The notes: a model not told the origin generated them from the sequence alone. Shown: positions 21,376 through 34,304, counted from the stretch's first letter. The stretch: 64,000 nt of DNA from Augochlora pura (GCF_028453695.1 NC_135779.1:5964831-6028830), one strand, 5' to 3'. Numbers and translations: made by a program.

Positions 21376-24010
21376 CGAATAAAAAATATCTTAGCTACCG
21401 ATTGAGAAGTCACTTAATCTGTTAACCAGGTTTCCGGCATGCTGTTCGCAATCGCCTAGAAAGATTTAGGTTGCGAGGAGTGACGCAAACGATTTCTGCA
21501 GCTGTCGTGGTAGCCGGGTACGCGGCGCGGTATCACGGCCGTATCTAAGAATTCCAGGTGAAACCGGTTTCCCGTCACGGGAAATAACTCATCCCGGAGA
21601 GTCGGACACGAGTTTTTCCATAGAGCTCGGTGAAATCAGCTATCCCGGGAACAATTTGCTCCGCGGTGACAATCGTTTCTTTCTTGAGAACTTGTTCCGT
21701 CTCCCCACCCCAGTTCGACGCGGTAAATATTGAATCGGCAACCTAGTAACTGCTGATTCAAAATAAGAAGAAAAATTCAATTCTTTTGCTGAAAAATATA
21801 AATTTATTCAATTAGACCAATCAATTTTGACACCGCCTTTCTTTCAAGACTTCATTTTAATATTCTGCTTATAACATAAGAATTATGTTTGCGATGCTTG
21901 CCTTTTTGGAAATAATGTAATAAAATATGTCTAAAACCCGGTTCTAGTCCTTCTAGCTTCAAACTGTAATAAAAACGAAACGAAATAATTAATCGGTGCA
22001 ATTTTCTTACCAAATTGAAGATGAAAGTTAAGACCGTGAGATGACAATATAACTTAATCACTTTGACAAGTTGATAAGAACAAAAGAACGTGCTAAGAGG
22101 GTCTATTAACAAAAATCCGCAATCGCTGAATTGCCAACCCAATAATTCCGCGATCACCGTCGCGGCGACTCGGCTCTTTTCTTCCGGCCGGTTGGCCCCG
22201 CGCGCGCGATTCGATTGAGAAAACCGGCCTCTCTCGTCCTTAACTCCTTTTTTATACGCCGGCATCGCCGGAATTATTAATAAACACGGGGATCGATCAA
22301 GCGCGCGCCATGAGCAGCAGGAAAAGCATCTCCGCGTTGGGAAAGCTGACGCGGAACGCTTCTGCGTCCCGGCGCCGGCCCCGCAAGCCGAGCGGGGCGA
22401 CGCGTTAGGTCGTTTCATAAATTTCCATCGGTTTTCAAACTGGCCGGCAGAGTTTTAATAAATGTGTTTACGTTCACGAGGGGGAGAAACGAAGGGCGAG
22501 ACCGATATATAGGGAAATAAAACGAGGATAAAGTTTCATTAGCTGCAGCCAGGCGCTTTTCCTCGGATCAATCCGATCCCGAGGCAGCGCGACGATTAAA
22601 TGTCTAGGCATTTAAGGTGATCACTGATTTATGAAATCTTACGCAAGATTGATGTTCAACTGTTTTATACGATCGATGTTTTTACCGCGTATTTTTCGTT
22701 CTTTTTCGGTCGATGAGATCGATTTTTCTTCGTCCATGGTTTACGTAAGGCTCGTTAATGTGTTACTGTATTTAGCAGGCTTATAGTGAGCAATCTTTTG
22801 CATTCATTTTTTTTACGGTATACTAGTCTGTTTATAGAATTTTATGTACACTAGAATTTGCACGAAAATCTGTCTTTTAGCGGCCACGTGCCATTTAACG
22901 TCTCACGGTTCACTGATACGAGCGATGCATCAGCGACGGTGGACACTGATTACGTTACGACAAACATAACCCGTATCCTCATACTTTATCAGCTATTTTA
23001 TATCATTATTATTATTCATATTTTATATTATTATTATTCGTATATATGTTGTATTAATTTCTATTAAATAAATTATTTCAAAGTTCTCGCGTAATGTAGA
23101 GACAAGTGTCTCCTATTTCCTTAGAAATTCGATTGCCGAAGAGCAGCGCGCGTCGCGTGTCGCGTCCTCGCGCGGCGTCCCTCGCGCTTGCACGGTCGGG
23201 GTGCGATTCACGCGGAAGAATGCACCGAGAGCTGATCCGCGGTGTATATATCGATCAGTTGCACGGAGATCCCATGACCTTCCTGCGTGGGCTAAAAATC
23301 CCACAGCCTATTTGCGTCAGCCGTTATAGGCTATGCATCGATCCTATTCTTGGCGCGCGGTGCGGCAACTGCCTGGGCGAGGCGAGGCGAGGCGAGGCGG
23401 AGCGTGCCGGCAGATCGCATCGCACCGCACCGCATCGCGGCGAGCACACAGTCCAATCAACCGCCGGTCGACTGGTCACAAAGCTGTTCTCTTTCTGTTG
23501 CGAAGGAGAGGATAGTTCGCCGGCGCCTCCGTTGGTGTTGGTGGGACGAGGCGACGGAAGCCCGGCAAGGTGTGGTGGCCGCGCGGCACGTTCCTGCACG
23601 ATGTAAACAGGCCAGGCCAGGTCGAGCTCCAGTGCACCCGATACCGTTCACGAAGACGGCCGCGCGCGCGTTTTCCACGCCGCTTCCAGTTTTTACGACG
23701 CGGCGCGACGACTTTTCCTATCTTGTGCCGGCACGTCCCGCGAGAGATCGTCGATCTGGCCGGGTCCGCGCGAGGATCGCGAGGCGAGCACCGCGCTGGA
23801 CCACCCTCCGGTCGCTTACGGATTTTTCGGAGGCCGTAAGGAGATCTGCGGATCGAGCATTAGGTTGGTGCGTGTGTCATTCTGGTGCGTCGCCGGTCAA
23901 GCGATCGCCGAGAGCACTCTGTTTTTCGTGGGGATTGCAATTTTAGCTACCTTGTGTCGCGGACCACGTGTTAGGAATCGGAGCTCGTGAACGAGGATTG
24001 AATTTTCCAG
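21376..24010. other. Non-coding; CpG-rich block at 23.1-23.95 kb
   Basis: The minus-strand frame at 21,852-22,418 is long but of mixed low complexity and has no motif. From 23.1 to 23.95 kb both strands are open because of GC content; a GTATATAT word near 23,243 and GGCGA repeats at 23,379-23,398 are present. This block could be a promoter or 5' UTR, but no start codon plus donor stands out. Confidence 0.4.
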
Positions 24011-24013
24011 CTT

Positions 24014-24372
24014 CCAGAGCAAAGCCTAGACCTGGGCCCAAAGCCCTTCTAGAGCAAAACCTGGAGCCCTCCTAGAGCAATGCCTAGAGCTCTTCTAGAG
24101 CAAAAGCTAGAGCAAAGTCTAAAGCCATTTTAGAGCAAAGCTTGGTGCTCGTGGCACGAATTTTCCAGCTTCCAAAGCAAAGCCTAGAGCTCTTCTAGAG
24201 CAAAGTCTAAAGCCATTTCAGAGCAAAACTTAGAGCAAAGTCTAAGGCCATCCCAGATCAAAGCCTACAGCAAAGTCTAAAGCCATTCCAAATCAAAGCC
24301 TAGAGCAAAGTCTGAAGCTTTTCTAGAGCAAAGCCCAAAGCAAAGCCTAAAGTCCTTCCAGAGCAAAACTGA
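24014..24372. repeat. Irregular minisatellite (AGAGCAAAGCCTAGAGC type)
   Basis: Words AGAGCAAAGCCTAGAGC, CTTCTAGAGCAAAG and AGTCTAAAGCCATT recur some fifteen times over about 350 bp, with higher-order duplication of a longer segment that includes TTTTCCAGCTTCC. Confidence 0.8.
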
Positions 24373-25235
24373 AAAGTAGTTCTCCAATCGCGTCCTTTCT
24401 GTTGCAAAAACCTGTTTTCCAAGCGCGGCAACACTTTAGCGGACGCGTTCGCTAAAGTCGCTAAAGTGGCGCCCATGTTTCGTCTAAAGAAAATAAGGCT
24501 GATCCTGTGCATGTGGCTGTTCGAGATTATTACGCGTAACGCGATATTCTGCGAGCTTCTAACTGCTCTGCGACGGTACTCCGTTTCGTATTTTATAAGG
24601 GGCTACCTCGCGTTTAATAAAATGATGTAGTTACCGTGGCTGTAGTTACCCGGACTGTAGTTACCTTCAGCGTCGACGCAAGTAATCGTGTAGTTATAGT
24701 ATTTGTGTAGGCTTTATGGAAGCGTCGACGCATTCGACGAACTTGTAGAAAACTATTTCTTTCTTTTTTTAATTTAATAGAGTTTATAAGATGTGAAGAG
24801 AGAATCGAGAACGCGATTTGTGGTGGAAGGGCGCAGGCTTTCGGAAAATAAAGTCATTTTACGAAGTGTGCTGTGTAATTGGTGTAATTGTGACGGAAGC
24901 GAAGGAAAATTTGAGAACTAGTACGTTCCACAGTGGCCTCGGCTCTTTCAAATTCTTTCCGTTTAAAGAGCACTCGTCGCGTTTTTATTAAAAACAGTCC
25001 CGCGGAAGCTGGTTTATCCTTTTCATATTTCGAATAAAGTACGCGTTGCTTCCCGCCGCGATCACGGCTGGCTTGGACGTTCCGAGCGTTAATTCCAATT
25101 CAGTGCTTTCTTAGAGGCATACTTTCTGATATTATAAAAATTAATAAAACCGTTCTATTAGATAAAACAGTCTTGACTAGAGTGTCTTTTAAATAGCCAT
25201 TTTTATTATAATCATACTATAGTTATTCAACTATT
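24373..25235. other. Non-coding stretch
   Basis: Moderate GC then AT-rich. No open frame with supporting signals. Confidence 0.45.
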
Positions 25236-25239
25236 ATCA

Positions 25240-25485
25240 AATTATCAAAATATTATTTAACTGTCAAAATCTTATTAAACTCTCAAGATATTATTAAAGT
25301 ATTATTAAACTGTCGAAACGTTATCAAACTCTCAAGACAACAATAAATTATCAAGATATTATTAGATTGTCAAAATATTATAGAACTATCAAACTATTAT
25401 TACATTACCAAAATATTATTAAACTCTCAAGATATGATTAAACCATGAAACTATTATTAAATCATTGAATTATTAAAGTATAACT
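25240..25485. repeat. About 19-bp AT-rich tandem repeat
   Basis: Units such as ATTATTAAACTCTCAAGAT and ATTATCAAACTATCAAAAT recur for about 245 bp with many substitutions. Confidence 0.75.
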
Positions 25486-27161
25486 ATTAAATGTAAAATA
25501 TAAAATCAAACCCCTGGCACAAAAGATCAGAACTCAAATTCGTCGGCAACCATTTCCCAGTCAACCACGCCCGTCGATTTTCGGGTAGCAATTTCGCCCT
25601 AGAAACCTTCGTCTAAAAAAGATAGCCCTTGCCCCGTATAACTGAACGTTTCGCGAGCGAGGATAGCCTCGTCGGTGAACCGCACGCAACAATGAATCTC
25701 ACTGGCACCGACCTAATAGTTCCCAGAAACGGAGGGTGCCGCTCGTCGTTGTGTCGCCGAACGATGCAGCATATATAGTGCACGGCTAGAATGTGTTTCA
25801 CGAGCGACGACCAGTGGTTTTCTGTCGTTCCGCGGTAATCGTCGGAAAGGCGTGGCAGACCGTCGCAAAGGGGGGTGGGCACACTGTCGTCAGCGTTTTT
25901 CAAGAATCGCGTAGACCGGTGTCCTGCGAGCGGGAAAATCGATCAAGCGGCGCGGACTCGAACAGCGAGAGGAGAGGAGCGGCGTCGGCCAGCTCCGGCG
26001 ATCCGCGACTGCCGTGACGAAGGAAAGTTGGCAATCGTCGGCAGCGGCGGGGGATGGGAAAGGATTAGCCATAGGACACGCCGGAGATCGATGGAAGCCT
26101 CGCAGCTGACTGTCCGTGTGCAGCGTCACGCGATACGGTTCAAGTGCATCGCCGAGGAAAAACAAACGTCGAACGGTTCCGCCTTGACGCCGGCTTGCCC
26201 GCGGTTTCCCGCGCGGAGGATCCGCCTGGCAGGTCGCCGCGGCGGCTAAACAAGGCTCGGAGAGAACTAGAGAGCAGGTTGATCAATCGGTGACGAGGAC
26301 GGACACCTGTGGGCAAAACGCCGATTAAAGAAACATCGGCGGGCTCGCATAAATACCGGTCGCGCCCACCTGGCAGGGTGTGTCTTTCACGTGCTGGCCG
26401 GTCGTTAAGCACCGAACGCGGTCGGGGTGAGATCGAGGAGGGATCGATCGGTGATCGCTCCGTTCCGGCTCGGGGTCCCGGTTGATCGTCGCTGTTGCGA
26501 CACGCGCTTCTTCGAACCGGCTTCAATGCGGGGACAATAGCCGTCGATAGGCTACCAGTTGAGGTCTACTAAACCGGTTTCCCGGCGCGGGACGCAGGAC
26601 ACGCGTTTTCGACAGCACCCTCAACGCCGGCGGGGTCCGCCGCGAGGACTCTCGAGCGTGAAGCAGCACCGCAGGATAAAAGAGCCACGATCGATCGACC
26701 TTCGCGGTTGCTCATCCTCCCGCGGCCTTATCCTTGGGCTAGACGCGCGCTAGTTTCGAGCCGGCGGCCGCCTCGACCCGCGGCAAAGTGACATCGCCTC
26801 GATGGGACTCCGAGACAGAACTCCCGCGCTCCTCTCGTGAATATTCAGCTCGCGGGACCGCGGCTGATTGGACTAAAGCGTCGATAGCTGATTGGACAAA
26901 AGCGGGACTTGTCGAACGTGCCGCGCGAAACGATGAAGCGCCGCTTAACGCGGAACGGAACGCCGCGGATTTAATATTCCGCGTGACATCAGCCGAAATA
27001 CGATCACGCGGACATCTTCGTTCGGTACCTGTCCTAACGTAGAGGACGATCCAGATTGCCGAGGACATTGGATTCGACAGCCTCCGAGGAGTCGGCTCCA
27101 TGCAGATTTAACTTGGCTCGCGTTCTCCTGTTGCTTCGCCGGGACCGCATCGCGCCCTGAA
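25486..27161 (+). promoter_or_regulatory. CpG-rich region, possible promoter/leader of a plus-strand gene
   Basis: The block from about 25.6 to 27.2 kb is strongly CpG-rich with no credible protein on either strand. A CATATATAG box lies at about 25,768-25,778 on the plus strand and GCATAAATACC at about 26,348. It ends just before a well-placed ATG and splice donor at 27,162-27,196. Promoter and leader function is an inference. Confidence 0.3.
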
Positions 27162-27195
27162 ATGAGCCTGCTGCGATTCGGCCCCTTCAAGGACG
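27162..27195 (+). CDS. Candidate short 5' coding exon (MSLLRFGPFKD)
   Basis: ATG follows GAA, a favourable start context, and encodes MSLLRFGPFKD plus one base. Then comes GACG/GTACGT, a reasonable donor. Phase would be 1. It sits at the end of a CpG-rich block, where a first coding exon is often found in insects. No downstream exon was identified and I do not recognise the N-terminus. Against it: such a short ATG-to-donor run can occur by chance. Confidence 0.3.
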
Positions 27196-27199
27196 GTAC

Positions 27200-29640
27200 G
27201 TCGACCCTTCATTATGCGATTCGTTTGATGCTGTATGGGGATACACGCGCGGCTTCAAAGCGAGCACGTGGTGAACCGCGGAACGTCGCTATCGTTCGCC
27301 TCGATGTCGCTTTGGAAATTAATTGTGCTGGGGATGTTTAGGGTTAAAAGTATGGCTGCAAATTAATGTTTATCTCTCGATCTGAATGAACAGTTTAATG
27401 TTTAGTGTGGAAGGAGTGTTTCTAGCTTCACGACAATGAAGGTTTAGGTGAACTATTATCGTCTCTTACAAACAAGGTGACAATATTTCATTCTATTCCA
27501 TTTTATTCATATATTTATTCTAATTCAAGAATCAATTTATATATCTGTGAGCCGGAAAAGTTATTTCAGATTTACAGTTACAATAGATAGCTTACACTCT
27601 AAAAGGCCCATCTACCATTTCGTTTCCTATAACACCAATAAACAACCTAAAAATCCACTGAACAGCTCCGCGAATCGTAGAAGTCGCTTTCGAAATAAAT
27701 TGAAATCAAATCGAAGCACCTTTCTCGTTGTAATGCATTTTGTAAAACGTTTCACCGCGACTCGAATGAATTTCGCGAAGGGGGTCGCACTCGAGCGAAT
27801 AGGTTTCGCGTGTCAGACGATATTTTCCGCGCTCGTCAAAGCGTGGAAAAACGCGCGCGCGACGATAGAGGACCGAGGAGAGTGAGTGACTTTATTTGTG
27901 GGTGGAACGTCTCTCGTGTATCGATTTGGCAGCGACCTACGTCAAGCATTTGGGTCATCGATTCGGCCGAAGGGAAAGGCAGAGAGCGATAGAGTGAGTG
28001 AGAGAGAGAGAGAGAGAGAGAAATGCCTGTAACCTTCAAAAATCCATGGAACGAGGATGCTAGAACGGGGGATGCCGCCCCGGACAATCCTCCGACGGAA
28101 CTTTTCCCGTTGAATAGTCCGCAATCAGCATTCGCGGGACAACCGTCGCACGTCGCGAAAAAAGAAGGGGGCGGAAGGAAAAAAGAAGGGCTGAAGGATC
28201 GGGAGGAAAAAGGAAGGGCCGAAGGGCCGGCGAAAAACGGCGAGGCAGTTTTAATAGTTCATAAAACTTCTCGATGCAACTTCTTCTCGAAGTTGCCGAA
28301 ACGAAACTTCTCTCGTTCGTGCGCCTCCTCGGGCTATGCTGTACTGTCTTGTTCACCTTCTTCTTCTTCTTCTTCTTCTTATTGTCACGCGATGTCGCAA
28401 GTGCTCGTCTTCGCCGACGCAACTGCTCGTTGGATGCCACCGCGTGCAACCCGTTCTCTGGCGACCGTGCGTCTGTGATAGTGCCGCTGCGAGGCGGACG
28501 AATAAATATGTGGAGAATTGACTGACGCTCTCTCTCTCTATCCTCTATCTCTCTCTCTCTTTCTCACTTTGGTTCTCCCGAATTTAATCATGAATTTTGT
28601 ACAATTTAATTTTAAATTCTTTACAATTTAATGTTGAATATCTTACAATTTGATCTTGAATTTTTTTACAATTAATTTTGAATATTTTTACGATTTAATC
28701 TTGAATTTTTTAATAAATATAGAAAAAATTAATAATATCATCCATATCATAGTAGATCCTTGCATGAAATCTTTGTCGAGAGTCTAACACGTAATTATAT
28801 TTCAAGGGGTTAAAACTAACAATCTTATGAACAATATCTCTGTCCAAGTTCAGCGAAGAAGATCGACGACACCCTTCAGTCCTAATATTTTATTCCGCAT
28901 TGTTCTTTGCATTTCAACGAGCCGTTTCGTACGCCAATATTCCGCGGACACCGATACGCCGCGACTACGTCGGAATTTCGTATGCGCCCTCACGCGGAGG
29001 GATGAGAACAGCGGATTATGTTGCAGCACCGGCCGACAGCAACATCCGGCAACGTATTCGATCGTTCTCTAGGCCAGCCGTTGCTAAAATATTCACGGCC
29101 AACGTTGCTCGATAATTCTGTTCTCCAAGCCTCGCGAATATCGAATATTTTTGTTATCGCTGCCGAGCATTTTTCATGAAGTTTTATTAAAAAAAAAAAA
29201 AAAAAAAAAAAATTCGCGGCGGGAATCAAGCAAGAACCGGTAAATATTAAATGGTATATTTTTATTCCGTGGGCGCAACCGTAAATAACGAGAGCATTTC
29301 GTCGGACGGCGAAAAAGTTTTTAAATAATATTCCCATTCGAAGCGGCTCCAAAAATAGTCGGATTTCACGTTTAAATATTTTTCTCCCGCTTCGTTCCGC
29401 TGATTTTGTATCGCCGATACAGCGGGGTAATCCGAATCCAAATGTTATGGTTGCCAGCGCGCTTCGATACCAGTTAACTTCGCGAATTTCCGTGCTCTCT
29501 TGCCAAGAAATCTATTCGATGTACTTACGGTCTCGGTACAAGATCATTTTATTCGCTTCAGTGATTGCTGCGCGGATGTATAAACTGTATTGTAGAGGTA
29601 TAAACGCTGTTTAAGGAATCTCGCTTATTCCATTACGGAG
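27200..29640. other. Mostly non-coding; microsatellites
   Basis: Contains (GA)n at about 28,000-28,021, (TTC)n at about 28,359-28,380, an AT-rich ~22-bp repeat at about 28,595-28,700, and an A24 run at 29,189-29,212. A GAAAAGTTATTTCAGATTTACAG-like fragment near 27,553 resembles the interior of the TTAA elements. No gene supported. Confidence 0.45.
29189..29212. repeat. Poly(A) run (24 A)
   Basis: Twenty-four consecutive A bases. No retroposed gene was recognised next to it and no target duplication is evident. Confidence 0.9.
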
Positions 29641-29644
29641 TTGT

Positions 29645-29925
29645 CTGAGTTAGTAATTAATTTATCTAACTCAGTATTCATTTATTTAACTGAGTATTAA
29701 TTTGTTTGATTCAGTATTAATTTATTTAACCGAGTATTAATTTATCTAACTTAGTAATAAATTTATCTAAATTAGTATTCATTTCAATTTGTCTAACTTA
29801 GTATTAATTGATCTAACTTACTATTAATTTATCTATATTACTATTAATTGATCTAACTTATTATTAATCTATCTACCTTACTATTAATTTATCAAACTTA
29901 CTATTAATTTATCTAACATAACCAA
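29645..29925. repeat. ~22-24-bp tandem repeat (TTAATTTATCTAACTTACTA type)
   Basis: About a dozen copies of a unit with ATTAATTTATCTAACTTA and small variants (GAGTATTAATT, TAGTATTCATT). Confidence 0.85.
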
Positions 29926-30433
29926 TAAAACATGTAACTAAAATAAATAAGTATTTAGTGTACGCATTACCAAGATACATATTACAGTAAAAGAGGCGAA
30001 AATCGAGTCAGTGCAGACCCGATAAAATCTAATATCAAAGCGTCCATCGCGCCGCAGAAAATAGGATTTTATCGGCGCCGCGTTGCCCCTGGTTCGAACG
30101 GGACGCGTTGCACGGAAACATTTCCCCAGGAAATTTTCCGCGCCCCTGCCAATGTCACGCCTAATCCACGACGATATAAAACCCATTGAAACACGCTCGT
30201 TGGAGCCGCGGTGGTGGCACGAAAGTCTACTCGAAGCCGGCGAGCCGTGCGGGAACAGAGATAGATCCGTTGTCGGGGGCGGCTCCAGCGCCGCGACGCC
30301 TCATTGTTACGTAACCGTCGCCGTGACGGTCCGTGGAAAATCGTAGTCATCCAGCGTCACTCTCGTTTTCCTTTTCAACCGGTCCGGGCCGGGCCGGGTT
30401 GAGCCTCGGCTGCCGCATTCAGAACCGGAAGTG

Positions 30434-30471
<38 letters not shown>

Positions 30472-30712
30472 CTAGCCTATTGCGGCGGCCCCCGATGAGC
30501 GTCGTCTCGAATAAAAGAAAAATACTCTCTCGTCGAATGGCGATGGCGAACGGACGCGCACTACTCGGCGTCGTGACGCCCAAGAACGCCGCGGAGAGCC
30601 TCGAAATGTTTGTCCTCTAAAGTGGCTCTTCCGCGCGACAGGCAAATATAGGGGTTTCCAGTAAGAGCGGGTCGATTTTCAAATGGAATAAAATGGGCTG
30701 CGCACGAGGTAT
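29926..30712. other. Non-coding stretch; (CT)n microsatellite
   Basis: CpG-rich. CGATATAAAACCC, a TATA-like word, lies at about 30,172-30,184 on the plus strand without a recognisable downstream gene. A long CT run occupies about 30,437-30,469. Confidence 0.4.
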
Positions 30713-30780
30713 TTAACACTAGAAGCCAGAAAAGTTATTTTAGGTTTACAGTTAAAATGGCTTCGAGTGCAAAGGGTTAA
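30713..30780. mobile_element. 68-bp internally deleted TTAA-family element
   Basis: TTAACACTAGAAGCC at the left and GGCTTCGAGTGCAAAGGGTTAA-type right terminus, both with outer TTAA. The AGTTATTTTAGGTTTACAG interior matches the interior of longer family members, so only the ends and a little subterminal sequence remain. Confidence 0.6.
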
Positions 30781-31297
30781 TCGACGCATTCGAAGCAACA
30801 TGGCCGCTACAGGCTGTCAACATCGGCCCGTCCCTATTGAAAAGCCCTGTACAAAGCGGAACGGGCCGGTATTGCCGCGTTCGCGCGCGTATTCGCCGCG
30901 GAAGTTTGCTTTTCGCTTCGCGAACTTTCCCGGCGGCCAGAAAATCGCGGCCCAGCACCCGCGCACGACCTAATAGGGATTCGGTGTAATCCTTTAAAAT
31001 GTTTGGGACACACTCGGATCTCAACGGGATTCCGCAGCTGATCGCGGCAAATCCGCGCGATCCACTTCGATGATTTCGTGTCAGTGGGAGAATTTCGGAA
31101 CTCTGGTAATCGGGCTGCGCTTCGCGAACGCGGCGCCGATGTTTCGATGGAATTAGCCGAAGACAATCGGTTGGATATTGGCTGTATTGTATTTTGTTGG
31201 CTACTTCCTTACTCTCCTTCTTTCTCTCTTTCTCTTTCTCGTCCTCTTAGTTCTCCCTTTCCTCTGCCCCTCTCTCTTTCTCTGCCTCTCTCTCTCT

Positions 31298-31333
<36 letters not shown>

Positions 31334-32454
31334 CTATATGTCACTCGCTATCTTTCTATCACTCATCTCACTTTTACTCATCTCACTCTTCTCCCACGCT
31401 CTCTCTTTCTCTCTTTCTCTTTCTCTCACTGGCTGACTGACTCACTCACTAGCGCTCTATCTGTTAGCTACGCAGGACTTCGAGGAACCTAAACAGTGAG
31501 CTCAGGTTACTGGAAGCCGTTCACAAAGTCCCAAACACTCTGCAGGCATCCGTCCCATTCATTCATTAATTTACGACACTGCTCCCCTTTGATTACTGTG
31601 CCTATCATTTCCGGCAACAATACTGCAATAATACTAACTTCGTCGCAAGAAAATTCTTAGGAAAATCTTGTTGCAATCGCGGGAATTAATCGGGAAAAAT
31701 TAATTTGCAAGAATCAGCGAAACAGTAAAAGTCACGAGATCGAGGACGGTATTTATACTATTCTCTAGCCTATGGGATTTGTATGGGGTTAAAATCCTAG
31801 AGCGACGGTTCTCTTGTCCTGAAAAATACGCGTTTGGGATCCATATTTTTTTAGACGAGTCTACAAAAGCCGTCTTGCTGTAAATTTTATTTCCTTAAAT
31901 GTCTAACCCTTTACACTGTTGTAAAATTTGCGTTCATCCGATGCCTCGCGTTCTCATGCTTCGATCACCGCGAATTATTCGACTCCGTCGAAAAGTCACC
32001 GTGGGGGGGGGGGGGGGGAAAAGAAAAACCTCGACAGAAACATAGCCGCAATTTTCAGCGTCGCGCGGAAGCTACCCCGTTATTGAAATAGTTTCCGGGA
32101 CGATATTATAGCGCGGGCGCGCGCCGCGGAACTAGTTTCGTTCTCGCCGAAGGTAAATAGTACCGGCGAGTCCAAAAGAACGGCCATACCGGCGCGCGAG
32201 GGTTCATAAAGGCCGACCGGAAAACTTCGTTTGCAGAATGAATTCTGCAACGGGCTATTAAATAGAATTCCTGCCCGCTGGAAATTGCGCTCGCCTAATC
32301 CCTCCCCCCTCTCTCTCTCTCTCTCTCCTCCCTCCTACTGTAATTTCCCGTAGAACTGTTCGGCCGAACTACTCTTCCTGTTGCGTCGAAATCCGGCTCG
32401 TGAATCGATCCGAAAAATATGGAAACTCCGGACCGCGAGCAGACGTCGCGACAT
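30781..32454. other. Non-coding stretch with CT-rich and G-run repeats
   Basis: Includes a CT-rich microsatellite at about 31,200-31,440 and a G16 run at 32,003-32,018. The Ser/Leu-rich open frames over the CT tract are artefacts. No gene. Confidence 0.45.
32003..32018. repeat. G16 homopolymer
   Basis: Sixteen consecutive G bases, capable of forming a G-quadruplex. Confidence 0.9.
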
Positions 32455-32530
32455 TTAACCCTTTGCGCTCGAAGCTGTTCCGCCTGGTACATTGAAAATA
32501 ATATTTCTGGTTTTTGACGCGATAAGTTAA
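32455..32530. mobile_element. Short TTAA-family derivative or solo left end
   Basis: Starts TTAACCCTTTGCGCTCGAAG, the left terminus of the family, and meets another TTAA after 76 bp. The right terminus is not recognisable, so this may be a deletion product. Confidence 0.45.
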
Positions 32531-32723
32531 CCCTACCAGCGCTTATGAACATTTATATTATTAGATAACGTACGTTATATATGTATACATAATATTATTA
32601 TAATAGTAGTCGATTTATATGAATTCGTAAAAGGATTAATAACTCGGAAATACCACGAATTCGCGTAGACGCAGTCTGTAATTGCAACGTAAGAAAATCG
32701 CGATTATCCCATAGAGTTGCGAG

Positions 32724-32961
32724 TTAACCCCTTTGCAGCCGGAGCCATTTTAATTAAAAATCAAAAATATTTCTTCAGACTTACAGCGTTTCGATTTTAT
32801 ATAACCCGGAGCATTTTATACATTATAAAATTGAATTTTATTACTTATGTAACAGATAATAGCTCTTAATAATTTTTTTAAATATTAGTAAATTTGATAA
32901 GCATTATTTTAAAACGTGGCATGATAATTTTTAGAGTCGCCATTCGACCGCAAACGGTTAA
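32724..32961. mobile_element. Piggybac-like MITE, TTAA family
   Basis: TTAACCCCTTTGCAGCCGGAG at the left and TTCGACCGCAAACGGTTAA at the right, both with TTAA. The subterminal AACGTGGCATGATAATTTTT near the right end is shared with the copies at 3.2 and 52.4 kb. No coding capacity. Confidence 0.7.
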
Positions 32962-34300
32962 ATTAGTGAGTACAGCTCGCGAAAATGCGATTCGATGATT
33001 CGTCACGAAGAACATCCCATAGAATCGCGAATTAGTGAGAACGAGTCTCGTAAACTTCGTTCGCTGACCAACGCGAAGAATTGTTCCGTTCGTCTGTCGT
33101 CGGAACATCCTTTTATTCCTTTTATTAAGCCGTGGTATCGGGCACCCGATATTTTCTAGTAACGACCCGATCCGTCTCGTCGTCCGTCCACAGGGCACCG
33201 CCGAGTGTTTCATTGACATGCAAACACGGAATTCGTAGTTTCTTTATTTCGCGTCGGCCTAGAGCCGCCGCGAGACGCGAGATATTTCAAACCGGTTGCC
33301 ACATAACACGCCGTGTCGCGCGCTTCTTGTGCCGCATTCCACGAGATCGTTATGCACTCGTAACCTTCTGCATGGTCAGATATACCGTGGCTGCTAAACC
33401 GGGGAGGGAAACCGACCGGTGTCCCGCGGATTTCGAGCGATTATTAATTCCACCGGCTGAACCGATCGCGGCCAACTAAAACGCCCCGCTTGTTTTACAA
33501 ACAAATCTGGGATACTTTGTCGACGAATCAAGTTGGTTGCGACGAATCAACGAGTAGGAATGATTCGATACGAACGACGGGAGATTAATTAATAAAGAAC
33601 GTATTAATAGGACCGATCTTTAATTGTTTACGAACGGCGTTCTCATCGTTTTGTTTGCGACGAGTCTTTTCCCCGGAGAGACGATTTCTCCTTGATCTCC
33701 AATTAATCTATTTTCTTGTTTCTCCGTACGATGATTTGTCCCATCAGCGAACGGCAATTAAATCACTTTAGACTGTCGACTTATGTAAACAATTGATAGC
33801 CGAGCGTATTACAAATTTTCTTCGACGCGGCGCGGTGGGAACACTTTTGTCGAATTTAATACATAATGAGCAATTTTAAATTTGTTAGTCGTCGATAGGC
33901 TATGGATTTTTATGTACTGGTAGCTGATCAAATTTGCAAGGAACAATAGGAGGTATATTATCTTTATATTCGCGCTGTGATTTTATTTATTAAGAGTCGT
34001 GTGCTGTAGAGCTGTTGTAGTTTTTCGAAAAGAGAAAATTCAAATTTTTGAAATTGTTAAAAAATTAATACTTTCTATTTATATATTATATATTTAATAC
34101 TATATATTAATACTATTTATATATTATAGGTGAATTAATACGTTGAGCGCCGCACACATAACCTTGATACTAATTTCTGACCAATCTTGAAAATTCATTT
34201 TTATTGTAACATGTTCAAACAAATTAAATTTAACTACAACGTTCTCTTGTTCTCTGCCACTTGAAACTATTTTCGCAAAGTCGGTAAAAGAAATTCGAAC
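32962..34300. other. Non-coding stretch
   Basis: Moderately AT-rich. An open frame at 33,132-33,479 lacks a domain or splice signals. Nothing else recognised. Confidence 0.45.
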
Positions 34301-34304
34301 CAAA

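Noticed and set aside
21852..22418. 188-codon minus-strand frame
   Set aside because: The composition changes halfway from CpG-rich to AT-rich DNA, as in random sequence, and no motif is present.
23106..23946. Up to 198-codon plus-strand frame
   Set aside because: Both strands and several frames are open because of GC content; no signal peptide, domain or splice donor.
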